Notes under the pieces: model-generated
Seen by the model: the letters and a program-made list of their open reading frames with translations, nothing else
The model's database searches: none
Told to the model about the DNA's origin: nothing
Part shown: positions 16,196 to 24,550 of the stretch, piece by piece
Position numbering within the stretch: position 1 is the first letter of the stretch
How the letters are laid out: each line of letters opens with the position of its first letter
Position numbers and translations under genes: made by a program
Source: Dehalococcoidia bacterium
GTDB lineage: Bacteria; Chloroflexota; Dehalococcoidia; E44-bin15
Direction: 5' to 3'
DNA: 34,997 bases
NCBI GenBank assembly: GCA_014859165.1
Contig: JACUUT010000003.1
Span: forward strand, 1-34,997

Positions 16196-17031
16196 CTGAT
16201 TCCCCTGACAATGGCATCGGTCATCCTTGAGACGCGCACCATCTGGAGGACCTCATGCACCCGCACTATGTCAGCGCCATTGGCGATACCCAGGGCAATG
16301 GTGGCCGCCGTCCCCTCCAAACGCTGATCGGGAGGCAAGTTCAGCACCAGCCCGATCATCGATTTGCGCGATGTGCCTAAGAGAATTGGTCTGCTCAGCG
16401 CCTTGACCTCACCCAGGCGACGGATGAGCTCCAGATTTCCCTCTAGGGTCTTGCCGAAACCGATGCCCGGGTCGATGATGACATTCTCCCAGGCCACCCC
16501 AGCATCCAGCGCCAGGTTGATGCCCTTCCTCAAGGAAGCCATGACCTCAGAGATGATCTCCTGATAGATGGTTTCCCGCTGATTTGCCACAATGACGAGG
16601 GGCACCCCCCATTCGGCAGCGAGCTGGGCAAGGGAGGGGTCACGCCTCAGGCCCCAAACATCGTTGATCATCCTCGCCCCTGCCTCAAGGGCACGCCTGG
16701 CTACCTCAGATTTGTAGGTATCGATGCTTATGGGCACGGTGACCTCCCCCGCCAGCTTTTCGATCACCGGGATCACCCGGCCTAGCTCCTCAGCGGCGGA
16801 TATGGGGGTTGAGTCGGGACGGGTGGACTCGCCGCCCACATCGAGGATGTCGGCGCCCTCTCCGATGAGGCGTTTTGCCTGAGCCAGAGCAGCATCGATG
16901 TCGCTCCCCAGACCATCGCTGGAGAAGGAGTCAGGGGTGAGGTTCAAGACCCCCATGATGAAGGTTCGCTCCCCCCACCTGAACTCCCTATCGCCGCACC
17001 TGGTGACGCCAAGACCACTGCTCACCATCAT
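16192..17031 (-). CDS. folP: Dihydropteroate synthase
   Basis: FolP condenses HMP-dihydropterin pyrophosphate with p-aminobenzoate. The TIM-barrel motifs are clear: IMGVLNLTPDSFSSDG, ADILDVGGESTRPDS, PISIDTYKSEVAR, MINDVWGL, VIIDPGIGFGKT, PILLGTSRKSMIG and IVRVHEV. Two adjacent ATGs (17031 and 17028) follow a GAGGGTGGAG site; a GTG at 17037 lies inside it and is less likely. It is the first gene of the folP-folK-zinc ribbon-queD operon. A TAGAAT lies just upstream on the minus strand but has only a poor -35 partner. Confidence 0.95.
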   Translation of the reverse strand: MMVSSGLGVTRCGDREFRWGERTFIMGVLNLTPDSFSSDGLGSDIDAALAQAKRLIGEGADILDVGGESTRPDSTPISAAEELGRVIPVIEKLAGEVTVPISIDTYKSEVARRALEAGARMINDVWGLRRDPSLAQLAAEWGVPLVIVANQRETIYQEIISEVMASLRKGINLALDAGVAWENVIIDPGIGFGKTLEGNLELIRRLGEVKALSRPILLGTSRKSMIGLVLNLPPDQRLEGTAATIALGIANGADIVRVHEVLQMVRVSRMTDAIVRGIR

Positions 17032-17153
17032 CTCCACCCTCAGATTCTAGCACAAGCCCAAGTCATTGAGAATACTTGACAAGGAGCGGTGGGAAACATC
17101 ATTTCATGGGCGGGCAACTCGCCTGAACTCGCTCAGATAGATGGGGGACGCCT

Positions 17154-17169
17154 CCCCGATACATCGGGG
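17154..17169. repeat. CCCCGAT hairpin, copy 3
   Basis: CCCCGAT-AC-ATCGGGG is a perfect seven-pair stem in the 450-base gap between folP and the carboxyltransferase gene. No gene is associated. The start of that gap (17032-17153) shows no coding sequence. Confidence 0.55.
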
Positions 17170-17220
17170 TAGGGGGTTATCTTACGCTTTAGGTTTGAGA
17201 CATGCCCTGGCAATTCTTTA

Positions 17221-17376
17221 TGTCATTGCGAGCCCTTCGCCTTCTGTCATTCTGACCCCGACAAGTCGGGGGAAGAATCTCAACATACGGCTCAGGATAA
17301 ACTCCGCGAAGCAATCCCACAGGGAAAGGAAACCCAAATAGGAGATTGCTTCGGCACTTTGTGCCTCGCAATGACA
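17221..17376. repeat. MITE-like element with perfect 12-base terminal inverted repeats
   Basis: This 156-base non-coding element is bounded by TGTCATTGCGAG (17221-17232) and CTCGCAATGACA (17365-17376), exact inverted repeats. Inside are a second inverted pair, GAAGCAATC near 17308 and GATTGCTTC near 17344, a family-A unit CTGTCATTCTGA...GAAGAATCT (17244-17281), and a CCCCGAC hairpin (17256-17271). It looks like nested small repeats that piled up in the intergenic region. No transposase is present. Confidence 0.65.
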
Positions 17377-17395
17377 AGGAAGTTATATGTCACTA

Positions 17396-17414
17396 ATGTA
17401 CTGGACGAGTACAT
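17396..17414. promoter_or_regulatory. Palindrome upstream of the central-carbon operon, possible operator
   Basis: ATGTACT-GGACG-AGTACAT is a perfect seven-base inverted repeat ending four bases before the -35 box of the operon promoter. Size and position suit a dimeric regulator. The regulator is not in the window. Confidence 0.5.
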
Positions 17415-17418
17415 CTCC

Positions 17419-17447
17419 TTGCATTTTTGGGGTCAACATTATAGAAT
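17419..17447 (+). promoter_or_regulatory. Promoter of the carboxyltransferase-TCA-Hdr operon
   Basis: TTGCAT (17419-17424), 17 bases, TAGAAT (17442-17447). The first start codon follows 38 bases later, leaving a leader of about 30 bases with GGAGGGG as ribosome binding site. Confidence 0.6.
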
Positions 17448-17485
17448 AAGCATGTAACCACTTTCACAAACTTGCGGAGGGGAAA

Positions 17486-19036
17486 ATGGCGATTGAAGAG
17501 AGGATAGCGAGCTTAACCAAATTCAGGGCAGAGTCAAAGCTGGGTGGTGGCGACAAGCGGATTGAGGCCCAGCATGAGAAGGGCAAATTTACCGCTAGAG
17601 AGCGCATTGCCCTCCTCCTCGATGAGGGAAGCTTTGTGGAGCTTGATGCCTTTGTTACCCATCGCGCCACCGAGTTCGGGCTTGCCGATAAGAAATTTTT
17701 AGGCGATGCTATAGTTACTGGGTATGGAAAGATAGACGGCAGGCTTGTTTATCTCTTCGCGCAGGATTTCACCGTCTTCGGAGGGTCGCTTTCGAAGGTG
17801 GTAGCCGAGAAGACTTGTAAGGTGATGGACCTGGCGGTTAAGAACGGTGCTCCTATCATCGGACTCCTGGACTCCGGCGGGGCGAGAATTCAGGAGGGGG
17901 TGGACAGCCTCGCCGGATATGGCGATATATTCTACCGTAATACCATATACTCAGGGGTTATCCCCCAGATCTCGGTGATCATGGGCCCTGCTGCTGGCGG
18001 AGCGGTTTACTCCCCTGCCATCACCGACTTCATCTTCATGGTGAATGGAACGGCGCAGATGTATATCACCGGTCCAGATGTGATCAAAGCGACCACCGGT
18101 GAGGTGGTAACCCACGAAGAACTCGGCGGGGCGGTGGTTCACGCTGAAACCAGCGGGAATTGCCATTTTGTCGCCGAGAATGATGAAGAATGCCTGAAGA
18201 TGGTGCGTCAGCTCCTCAGCTATCTCCCTCAGAACAATAGGGAGAAGACCCCCTTGGTGGAGATCACCGATGACCCCGATAGAATGGATGAGGAGCTCCT
18301 TTACATCGTTCCGGAGGACCCCACCAAGGCATACAATATGAAAAAGGTCATCTGGAGAGTAGTGGATAACGGTGAATTTATGGAGGTTCATGAGAGCTTC
18401 GCCCCAAACATTATCACCGGCTTTGCCAGGCTCAATGGGCGCGCGGTGGGCATTGTTGCTCAGCAACCCTCCGTATCGGCAGGGTGTCTCGATATTGATG
18501 CCTCTGATAAAGCCGCCCGGTTTGTGCGCTTCCTCGATTGCTTCAATATCCCTATAATCACCTTCGTCGATGTCCCTGGATATATGCCCGGCGTCGATCA
18601 GGAATATGGGGGGATCATCAGGCATGGCGCTAAGGTGCTCTTCGCCTACGCCGAGGCTACCGCTCCCAAGGTTACCACCATTACCCGTAAAGCCTATGGT
18701 GGTGCATACATAGCGATGAGCAGCAAGCACCTCGGGGCCGACATCAACTATGCCTGGCCCATTGCCGAGATCGCGGTGATGGGGCCCGATGGTGCGGTGA
18801 ACATCATCTATCGAGACGCCATCAAACAGTCGGAGAACCCTGAGGAGACTCGCAGAACTCTCATCGCCGAATACACACAAAAGTTCGCCAACCCCTATGT
18901 AGCGGCGGGGAGAGGCTATATCGATGATGTCATCGACCCCAGGGAGACACGCCCCAGGCTGATAAAGGCACTGGAGATGCTCCAAAACAAACAGGATACA
19001 AATCCCCCCAAGAAGCATGGGAATATCCCGCTTTAG
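17486..19036 (+). CDS. pccB: Acyl-CoA carboxyltransferase, 12S/PccB type
   Basis: This 516-residue crotonase-fold carboxyltransferase is of the propionyl-CoA carboxylase beta, methylmalonyl-CoA decarboxylase alpha and transcarboxylase 12S family. N-terminal half: [40 protein letters not shown] (acyl-CoA oxyanion loop) and [15 protein letters not shown]-terminal half: [55 protein letters not shown] and a terminal [16 protein letters not shown] precedes the ATG. The next gene is a 5S/PycB-type carboxyltransferase, so the pair could work as a pyruvate:methylmalonyl-CoA transcarboxylase. No biotin carboxylase or biotin carrier is in the window. It is the first gene of the long rightward operon. 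Confidence 0.92.
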   Translation: MAIEERIASLTKFRAESKLGGGDKRIEAQHEKGKFTARERIALLLDEGSFVELDAFVTHRATEFGLADKKFLGDAIVTGYGKIDGRLVYLFAQDFTVFGGSLSKVVAEKTCKVMDLAVKNGAPIIGLLDSGGARIQEGVDSLAGYGDIFYRNTIYSGVIPQISVIMGPAAGGAVYSPAITDFIFMVNGTAQMYITGPDVIKATTGEVVTHEELGGAVVHAETSGNCHFVAENDEECLKMVRQLLSYLPQNNREKTPLVEITDDPDRMDEELLYIVPEDPTKAYNMKKVIWRVVDNGEFMEVHESFAPNIITGFARLNGRAVGIVAQQPSVSAGCLDIDASDKAARFVRFLDCFNIPIITFVDVPGYMPGVDQEYGGIIRHGAKVLFAYAEATAPKVTTITRKAYGGAYIAMSSKHLGADINYAWPIAEIAVMGPDGAVNIIYRDAIKQSENPEETRRTLIAEYTQKFANPYVAAGRGYIDDVIDPRETRPRLIKALEMLQNKQDTNPPKKHGNIPL

Positions 19037-19102
19037 GGGAAACGGCGGGATAGTATTACGGATGATTTGTCTTTAGACAAGAGTCTTTGGGAGGTGGAAG
19101 CT

Positions 19103-20755
19103 ATGACTGGCATTGGAGAGGTCCCATATAAGGCAAGCGATTTGACTACCGAAAAAGTGAAGGATAGGCCAAAAGCAGCAAACCCGGTTAAGGTCTGTGA
19201 TACCACCTTTCGAGATGGACACCAGTCCGCTCTAGCCACCAGGATGCGAACCGAGGATATGGAATGGATGGCTGAGGAGATGAACAAATGTGGCTTCTAT
19301 TCCATGGAGGTTTGGGGAGGGGCAACCTTTGATGTCCCCCACCGCTTTTTGGGTGAGGACCCTTGGGACAGGCCTCGGAAATTGAAGAGGCTCATGCCTG
19401 ATACCCCATTGCAGATGCTCCTCAGAGGGCAGAACCTGGTTGCCTATCGAAACCACCACGATGATCTGGTCGATTGCTTCGTTGAGAATGCTGCCGAGGT
19501 GGGGATTGATATCTTCCGCGTCTTTGATGCCGTGAATGACGAGCGCAATCACGAACGCGCCGCTAAGGCAATCAAGAGGGTAGGAAAGCATTACCAAGGG
19601 GCGATATGTTATTCCCTCACCCAGCCCCGAATGGGTGGACCGGTGTATAACCTGGATTACTATGTCAAGAAAGCCCTCATCCTGCGGGATTTAGGTGCTG
19701 ATAGCATCTGTATTAAGGACCAGGCAGGGCTGATCTCCCCATATGATGCCTATGAGCTAATCAAAGCCCTAAAGGAGGTCTTAGATATCCCTGTCGAGCT
19801 CCATACCCACTACACTAGCGGACAGGGTTCCATGTCTCTATTAAAGGCGATCGAGGCTGGGGTTGATATCATCGATACTGCTCTATCCCCCTTCGCCTTA
19901 AGGTCTTCACAGCCGGCCATTGAGCCAATTGTGGTGGCTCTTTATGGGACAGATAGGGATACAGGGCTTGATGTCGAGCAACTATTAAAGTGTGGCCAGA
20001 TGCTTGAGCAGATAGCCCCCAAGTACAGGGATTTCCTGGACACCTCAGCGATGTCGGTCATCGACACCGGTGTGCTCGTCCATCAGATCCCTGGTGGGAT
20101 GACCACTAACCTAGTGGCCCAGCTAAGAGAGGCTGATGCGCTTCATAGGTTGGATGAATGCCGGGCGATGACGGCAAAGACTCGTGCGGAGCTCGGCTAT
20201 CCTCCCCTGGTTACTCCTACAAGCCAGATTGTGGGGGCTCAAGCGGTGCAGAACACCCTCTTCGGGCCTTACAAGTTTATCTCTAAAGAGGTGAAGGACT
20301 ACTGTTGGGGCCTATATGGTAAGCCACCAGTCCCCATTGACCCTAAGATCCAGAAGATGGTGCTTAAGGGCTATGAGCGTGGCGAGGAGCCGATCACCTG
20401 TCGCGCCGCCGACATGGTGAAGCCAGAGCTAGAGAAGGCTCACGAGGCCACAAAGGGTATCGCCAAAGATGACAAAGATGTGTTAACTTACGCCCTCTAT
20501 CCCACCACCGGGATGCGTTTCCTGAGATACAAATATGGATTGGACAAGGAGATCCCAGCAGATTGGAAGCCTCCCCGTGCCCCAAAGACCATGGAGGAGG
20601 TGAAGCGAGAGGATGAGCTTATCGCCAAGGTGAAGGAGGGCAAGCTTATGGAGGAGGTGGCCTCACCCTTGAAGCTGGAGCGCAGGGTTTATAGTATCTC
20701 TATGGGGGATGAGCAATACCGAGTGGAGGTGGAGCCAATTGATGAGGGCTGTTAG
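19103..20755 (+). CDS. pycB: Pyruvate/oxaloacetate carboxyltransferase subunit (PycB/OadA/5S type), no biotinyl domain
   Basis: This 550-residue biotin-dependent carboxyltransferase moves CO2 between carboxybiotin and pyruvate. The TIM barrel shows CDTTFRDGHQS (R-D-x-x-Q-S active site), LLRGQNLVAYRN, FRVFDAVND, SICIKDQAGL with the Lys that becomes carboxylated, and ELHTHYTSG metal ligands, where many relatives have HxHDT or HxHAT. The conserved carboxylase domain continues to about residue 450. It ends at VEPIDEGC without the AMKM biotin site of full OadA. GGGAGGTGG at 19089-19097 supports ATG 19103 over an in-frame TTG at 19067. Its TAG stop abuts the next ATG. With the preceding 12S-type gene it matches two of three transcarboxylase subunits. 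Confidence 0.92.
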   Translation: MTGIGEVPYKASDLTTEKVKDRPKAANPVKVCDTTFRDGHQSALATRMRTEDMEWMAEEMNKCGFYSMEVWGGATFDVPHRFLGEDPWDRPRKLKRLMPDTPLQMLLRGQNLVAYRNHHDDLVDCFVENAAEVGIDIFRVFDAVNDERNHERAAKAIKRVGKHYQGAICYSLTQPRMGGPVYNLDYYVKKALILRDLGADSICIKDQAGLISPYDAYELIKALKEVLDIPVELHTHYTSGQGSMSLLKAIEAGVDIIDTALSPFALRSSQPAIEPIVVALYGTDRDTGLDVEQLLKCGQMLEQIAPKYRDFLDTSAMSVIDTGVLVHQIPGGMTTNLVAQLREADALHRLDECRAMTAKTRAELGYPPLVTPTSQIVGAQAVQNTLFGPYKFISKEVKDYCWGLYGKPPVPIDPKIQKMVLKGYERGEEPITCRAADMVKPELEKAHEATKGIAKDDKDVLTYALYPTTGMRFLRYKYGLDKEIPADWKPPRAPKTMEEVKREDELIAKVKEGKLMEEVASPLKLERRVYSISMGDEQYRVEVEPIDEGC

Positions 20756-22009
20756 ATGGGTAAGACCCTCGCCGAGAAGATCCTGAGCGAGAAGTCAGGG
20801 AGCGATGCCCATGCTGGAGATATTGTTATTGCCAAGGTTGACCTTGCCTTCCTCCAGGATGGCACCGGACCCCTGGCGCTGCGGCAACTTCAAGCAAGCG
20901 AACTTGAGCGGATAGCCACTCCAGCGAAGGTAATCATATTTTTAGACCATGCCTCCCCCAGCCCTTCTCGGGAGCTCGCCAACGACCACATCCTCCTGCG
21001 CGACTTCACACGAAAGAGCGGTGTCCAGCTTTGCGATGTGGGAGAAGGTATTTGCCACCAACTTATTGCTGAATCCTATGCCAACCCGGGCGAGGTAGTT
21101 ATTGGCGCCGATTCCCATACCGTGACCGCAGGGGCACTGGGGGCATTTGCCACGGGGATGGGCTCTACAGATGTCGCCATCGCCATCGCTTTAGGGAAAA
21201 CTTGGCTCAGGGTGCCGGAGAGCTTCAAGATAGTGGTCAGGGGCAGCTTCAAAAGGGGGGTATATGCCAAAGACCTCGCCCTTCACATTATTGGCAAGAT
21301 CGGTGCCGATGGCGCCACCTACAGGGCGCTGGAGTTTTGCGGCGAAAATATTGAAAACATGGGCATGTCGGAGCGCTTCACTCTAGCTAATATGGCGGTG
21401 GAGGCCGGGGCCAAGGCAGGGCTCTTCTCCTCCGATGAGACCACCCGTCGGTATCTTGAATCTCACGCTCGCAGCGATCTCTTTCGTTCTATTCGACCTG
21501 ACCCTGATGCCGAGTATGAACAAATTATCGAGATCGATGTCTCAAGTCTGGAGCCAATGGTGTCTAAACCCCACGCCGTAGATAACATTGCCCCAGCCAA
21601 GGAGCTAAAGGGCGAAAAGATTCAGCAGGTCTTCATCGGCACCTGCACTAATGGTCGTCTTGAGGATCTAGCAACTGCTGCGGCGATCCTAAAAGGGCGA
21701 AAACGCCATCCCGCGACCAGGCTTCTGATCGCTCCGGCATCCAAAGAGGTGCTCACACAAGCGATAGGCGCCGGGTATATTCAGACCTTCCTTGAGGCGG
21801 GAGGGACTGTTCTGCCACCCGGTTGTGGCCCATGTGTCGGGGTGCATCAGGGGGTGCTTGGGGATGGGGAGGCTTGCCTTTCCACGGCCAACCGCAATTT
21901 CAGAGGGCGCATGGGAAATCCCGAGGCTTTTATCTATCTGGGGAGTCCAGCGACCGCCGCAGCAAGCGCCATCGCCGGTGAGATCACCGACCCCAGGGAG
22001 CTTATGTAG
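20756..22009 (+). CDS. leuC: Aconitase/homoaconitase/isopropylmalate isomerase large subunit (LeuC type)
   Basis: This 417-residue [4Fe-4S] hydro-lyase is of the LeuC/HacA family. It has VDLAFLQDGTGPLA, FLDHASPSPSRELANDH, VVIGADSHTVTAGALGAFATGMGSTD, FIGTCTNGR with Cys297, and PPGCGPCVG with Cys357 and Cys360, the cluster ligands. Sequence alone would suggest isopropylmalate isomerase, but it lies between a PycB-type gene and an NAD-type isocitrate dehydrogenase with malate dehydrogenase and fumarase after it. Interconversion of citrate and isocitrate is therefore the likelier job. It starts directly after the pycB stop (TAGATG). Confidence 0.88.
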   Translation: MGKTLAEKILSEKSGSDAHAGDIVIAKVDLAFLQDGTGPLALRQLQASELERIATPAKVIIFLDHASPSPSRELANDHILLRDFTRKSGVQLCDVGEGICHQLIAESYANPGEVVIGADSHTVTAGALGAFATGMGSTDVAIAIALGKTWLRVPESFKIVVRGSFKRGVYAKDLALHIIGKIGADGATYRALEFCGENIENMGMSERFTLANMAVEAGAKAGLFSSDETTRRYLESHARSDLFRSIRPDPDAEYEQIIEIDVSSLEPMVSKPHAVDNIAPAKELKGEKIQQVFIGTCTNGRLEDLATAAAILKGRKRHPATRLLIAPASKEVLTQAIGAGYIQTFLEAGGTVLPPGCGPCVGVHQGVLGDGEACLSTANRNFRGRMGNPEAFIYLGSPATAAASAIAGEITDPRELM

Positions 22010-22513
22010 ATGCTCAAGGGAAAGGCTTTCAAGTTCGGGGATAATATCTCCACCGATGACATCACACCGGGGAGATTTTTTCACCTGAGGAGCAACCTGC
22101 CTGAGCTGGCAAAGCACCTTCTGGAGGATGTTGCCCCCAGCTTCACCTCAAGGGTGGAGCCCGGCGATTTCATCGTTGCCGGCGTAAACTTCGGGCTGGG
22201 CTCAAGTAGGGAGCATGCCGCCGTCGTTATCAAGATGGCTGGCGTCGCCGCCGTCCTGGCAAAGTCTGCGGCGCGCATCTTCTTTAGAAACGCCATCAAT
22301 GTCGGGCTCCCCGTTCTTATATGCGATACTGATAAGATAAGCGATGGGGATGAGCTTGAAGTTGACCTTGCGGGAGGCATGGTTAAAAATCTCACCAGCG
22401 GGGTGGTGCTCCCCCTGGGCCGGTTCCCCGATGTGATGCTCAGGATTCTTGACGAGGGTGGGCTTATCCCTTATATTAAGAAGCACGGAGATTTCAGCCT
22501 CCAATCTCGATAA
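22010..22513 (+). CDS. leuD: Aconitase/homoaconitase/isopropylmalate isomerase small subunit (LeuD type)
   Basis: This 167-residue swivel-domain subunit pairs with the preceding large subunit; the start abuts its stop (TAGATG). DNISTDDITPGRFFHLRSN opens the protein, GVNFGLGSSREHA is the substrate-binding signature, and AKSAARIFFRNAINVGLP is conserved. The specificity loop after the D-D-I-x-P-G motif reads H-L-R-S. In methanogen enzymes this loop is YLRT in homoaconitase and carries other residues in isopropylmalate isomerase, and the Arg suits a carboxyl group on the substrate. This agrees with an aconitase role but does not prove it. Confidence 0.88.
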   Translation: MLKGKAFKFGDNISTDDITPGRFFHLRSNLPELAKHLLEDVAPSFTSRVEPGDFIVAGVNFGLGSSREHAAVVIKMAGVAAVLAKSAARIFFRNAINVGLPVLICDTDKISDGDELEVDLAGGMVKNLTSGVVLPLGRFPDVMLRILDEGGLIPYIKKHGDFSLQSR

Positions 22514-22524
22514 GGAGATGAATC

Positions 22525-23607
22525 TTGGCTTATACTATTACCCTGATCCCAGGCGATGGCATCGGCCCTGAGGTTACCGAGGCCACAGTAAGGGTTCTGG
22601 AGGCAACAGGTATCAATTTCCACTGGGACTTGGCTTTCGCTGGCGATCGTGCCCAGGATAAGTATGGCACCCCCCTGCCTGATTACCTCTTCGACTCCAT
22701 CAGGAAAAACAAGGTGACCCTCAAAGGCCCCATCACCACCCCCATTGCTTCTGGCTTCCGAAGCGTCAATGTGGCGCTCAGAAAGGAGCTTGACCTCTAT
22801 GTTTGCCTTCGCCCCTGCAAGACCTATCCCGGTGCTCCTTCCATTTACAAGGATGTCGATATTGTAGTGGTCAGGGAGAATACCGAAGACCTCTACATGG
22901 GGATCGAGTATCGGGGGGAGACCCCAGCGGCAGCAAGACTCCTGCGCCTCATTGCAGAGGAAAGCGGGGATCGGGTCAAGGCGGATTCGAGCTTTAGCAT
23001 TAAGGCCATCTCCCGGAGCGCCAGCAGAAGGGTAGTGAAGTTTGCCTTCGAATATGCTCGCCAAAATGGGAGGAGAAAGGTAACCGCGGTGCACAAGGCT
23101 AACATCCTGAAGTTCACCGATGGGCTCTTTTTGACCACCGCCGTTGAAGTCGCCAGGGATTACCCCGATATTGAATTTGAAACCACGATCGTTGATAGCT
23201 TGTGCATGCAGCTAGTGAGGTTCCCGCAGCGCCATGACGTCCTGGTTCTTCCCAATCTCTACGGTGATATCGTTTCCGAGCTTTGCGCTGGGCTCATCGG
23301 GGGTCTGGGGCTCGCCCCTGGAGCCAACATCGGGGATGACATCGCCATCTTTGAACCGACTCATGGCAGTGCCCCTAAATACGCCGGTCAAAACAAGGTG
23401 AATCCTATGGCAATGATGCTCTCGGGGGTATTGATGCTCCGCCACATCGGGGAGAAAGGTGCTGCCGATAGGGTGGAGAGCGCAGTTGCACAGGCTATCG
23501 CTGAGGGGAACGCTGTTACCTACGATATGAAGCCCGACCGCAATGACCCCACAGCAGTGGGCACCTCCCAGGTAGCTGATGCAGTGATCAAAAAAATGAA
23601 GGAATAG
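22525..23607 (+). CDS. icd: Isocitrate dehydrogenase, NAD-type
   Basis: This 360-residue member of the isocitrate/isopropylmalate dehydrogenase family shows [34 protein letters not shown] with the isocitrate-binding S80-x-N82 and R86, [33 protein letters not shown] (catalytic Lys), [21 protein letters not shown] and [13 protein letters not shown]. Length and the S-x-N-x-x-L-R signature fit NAD-linked isocitrate rather than isopropylmalate dehydrogenase; cofactor choice is inferred from similarity. It uses TTG as start, with AAGGAG (22512-22517) seven bases before it, and no in-frame ATG is near. It sits between the aconitase-like subunits and malate dehydrogenase. Confidence 0.9.
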   Translation: MAYTITLIPGDGIGPEVTEATVRVLEATGINFHWDLAFAGDRAQDKYGTPLPDYLFDSIRKNKVTLKGPITTPIASGFRSVNVALRKELDLYVCLRPCKTYPGAPSIYKDVDIVVVRENTEDLYMGIEYRGETPAAARLLRLIAEESGDRVKADSSFSIKAISRSASRRVVKFAFEYARQNGRRKVTAVHKANILKFTDGLFLTTAVEVARDYPDIEFETTIVDSLCMQLVRFPQRHDVLVLPNLYGDIVSELCAGLIGGLGLAPGANIGDDIAIFEPTHGSAPKYAGQNKVNPMAMMLSGVLMLRHIGEKGAADRVESAVAQAIAEGNAVTYDMKPDRNDPTAVGTSQVADAVIKKMKE

Positions 23608-23611
23608 AACA

Positions 23612-24550
23612 ATGCGAAGGAAAGTAACCATCGTCGGCGCTGGGAATGTGGGTGCCTCTTGCGCGCAACGAATCGCCGAAAAGGGATACGCCGATGTGGT
23701 GCTGGTGGACATCATTGAGGGGTTGCCTCAAGGGAAAGCGCTGGATATACTCCAGAGCGGACCAGTTATTGCTTCTGATTCCCGCCTCATTGGCACCAAT
23801 AGCTATGAGGAAACGGCGGATTCCGATATCGTTGTCATCACCTCCGGGGTGCCCAGAAATCCTGGGATGAGCAGAAATGACTTGGTGTTCACCAATATGG
23901 AGATCATTAGAGGGGTCACCGAGAATGTAGCGAGGTATTCCCCCAACTGCATCATTATCATGGTCACCAACCCCCTTGATGCTATGGCTCAATTGGCGCT
24001 TCAGGTGAGTAAGTTCCCCAGAAATCGTGTCTGTGGGCAGTCCGGCATCCTTGATACTACAAGATTTCGAACCTTTCTGGCTATGGAGTTGGATGTCTCA
24101 GTGGAGGATGTATTCGCTTGTGTCCTTGGGGGGCATGACGACACCATGGTTGCCATCCCCAGGCTCACCACCGTTGGCGGCATACCGATAGCCGAACTTC
24201 TCCCTAAAGAGACCATCGATCGCATCGTGGAGCGCACCGTAAAGGGCGGTAGCGAGATCGTGAGCCTCCTCAAGAGAGGAAGTGCCTACTATGCCCCCTC
24301 AGCGGCAGTGGCCCAAATGGTGGATTCGATACTCCTGGATAAGAAGCGGATCCTGCCCTGCGCCGCCTACCTTGAGGGCGAATATGGCATTGATGGGGTA
24401 TTTGTCGGTGTCCCGGTAAAGCTGGGAGCCAATGGAATCGAGCAGATCATCGAGATAAAGCTCACCCCTGAGGAGGATGCAGCGTTGAGGAAGTCGGCTG
24501 AGGCGGTGAGGGAACTGGTGGATGTAATGAAGCCAGGACTAAAAAAGTGA
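23612..24550 (+). CDS. mdh: Malate dehydrogenase (lactate dehydrogenase-like type)
   Basis: This 312-residue NAD-dependent enzyme interconverts malate and oxaloacetate. [17 protein letters not shown] is the NAD fold, [17 protein letters not shown] carries the arginines of the substrate loop and marks malate specificity, VTNPLDAM follows, and the catalytic His is in [28 protein letters not shown] is slightly unlike the more usual GMAGVLD. GAAGGAA from the end of icd serves as ribosome binding site. The stop overlaps the fumarase GTG by four bases (GTGA). Confidence 0.95.
   Translation: MRRKVTIVGAGNVGASCAQRIAEKGYADVVLVDIIEGLPQGKALDILQSGPVIASDSRLIGTNSYEETADSDIVVITSGVPRNPGMSRNDLVFTNMEIIRGVTENVARYSPNCIIIMVTNPLDAMAQLALQVSKFPRNRVCGQSGILDTTRFRTFLAMELDVSVEDVFACVLGGHDDTMVAIPRLTTVGGIPIAELLPKETIDRIVERTVKGGSEIVSLLKRGSAYYAPSAAVAQMVDSILLDKKRILPCAAYLEGEYGIDGVFVGVPVKLGANGIEQIIEIKLTPEEDAALRKSAEAVRELVDVMKPGLKK

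Noticed and set aside
17141-17377. Short open frames on both strands in the folP-pccB gap
   Set aside because: They run through the repeat element and hairpins; peptides have no plausible features.
17951-19018. Long open frame (355 codons) on the minus strand
   Set aside because: It lies wholly antisense to the strongly conserved carboxyltransferase gene, has no recognisable domain and no ribosome binding site.
19067-19080. Palindrome TTGTCT-TT-AGACAA before pycB as an operator
   Set aside because: It is short and inside the operon with no promoter nearby; chance occurrence is likely.
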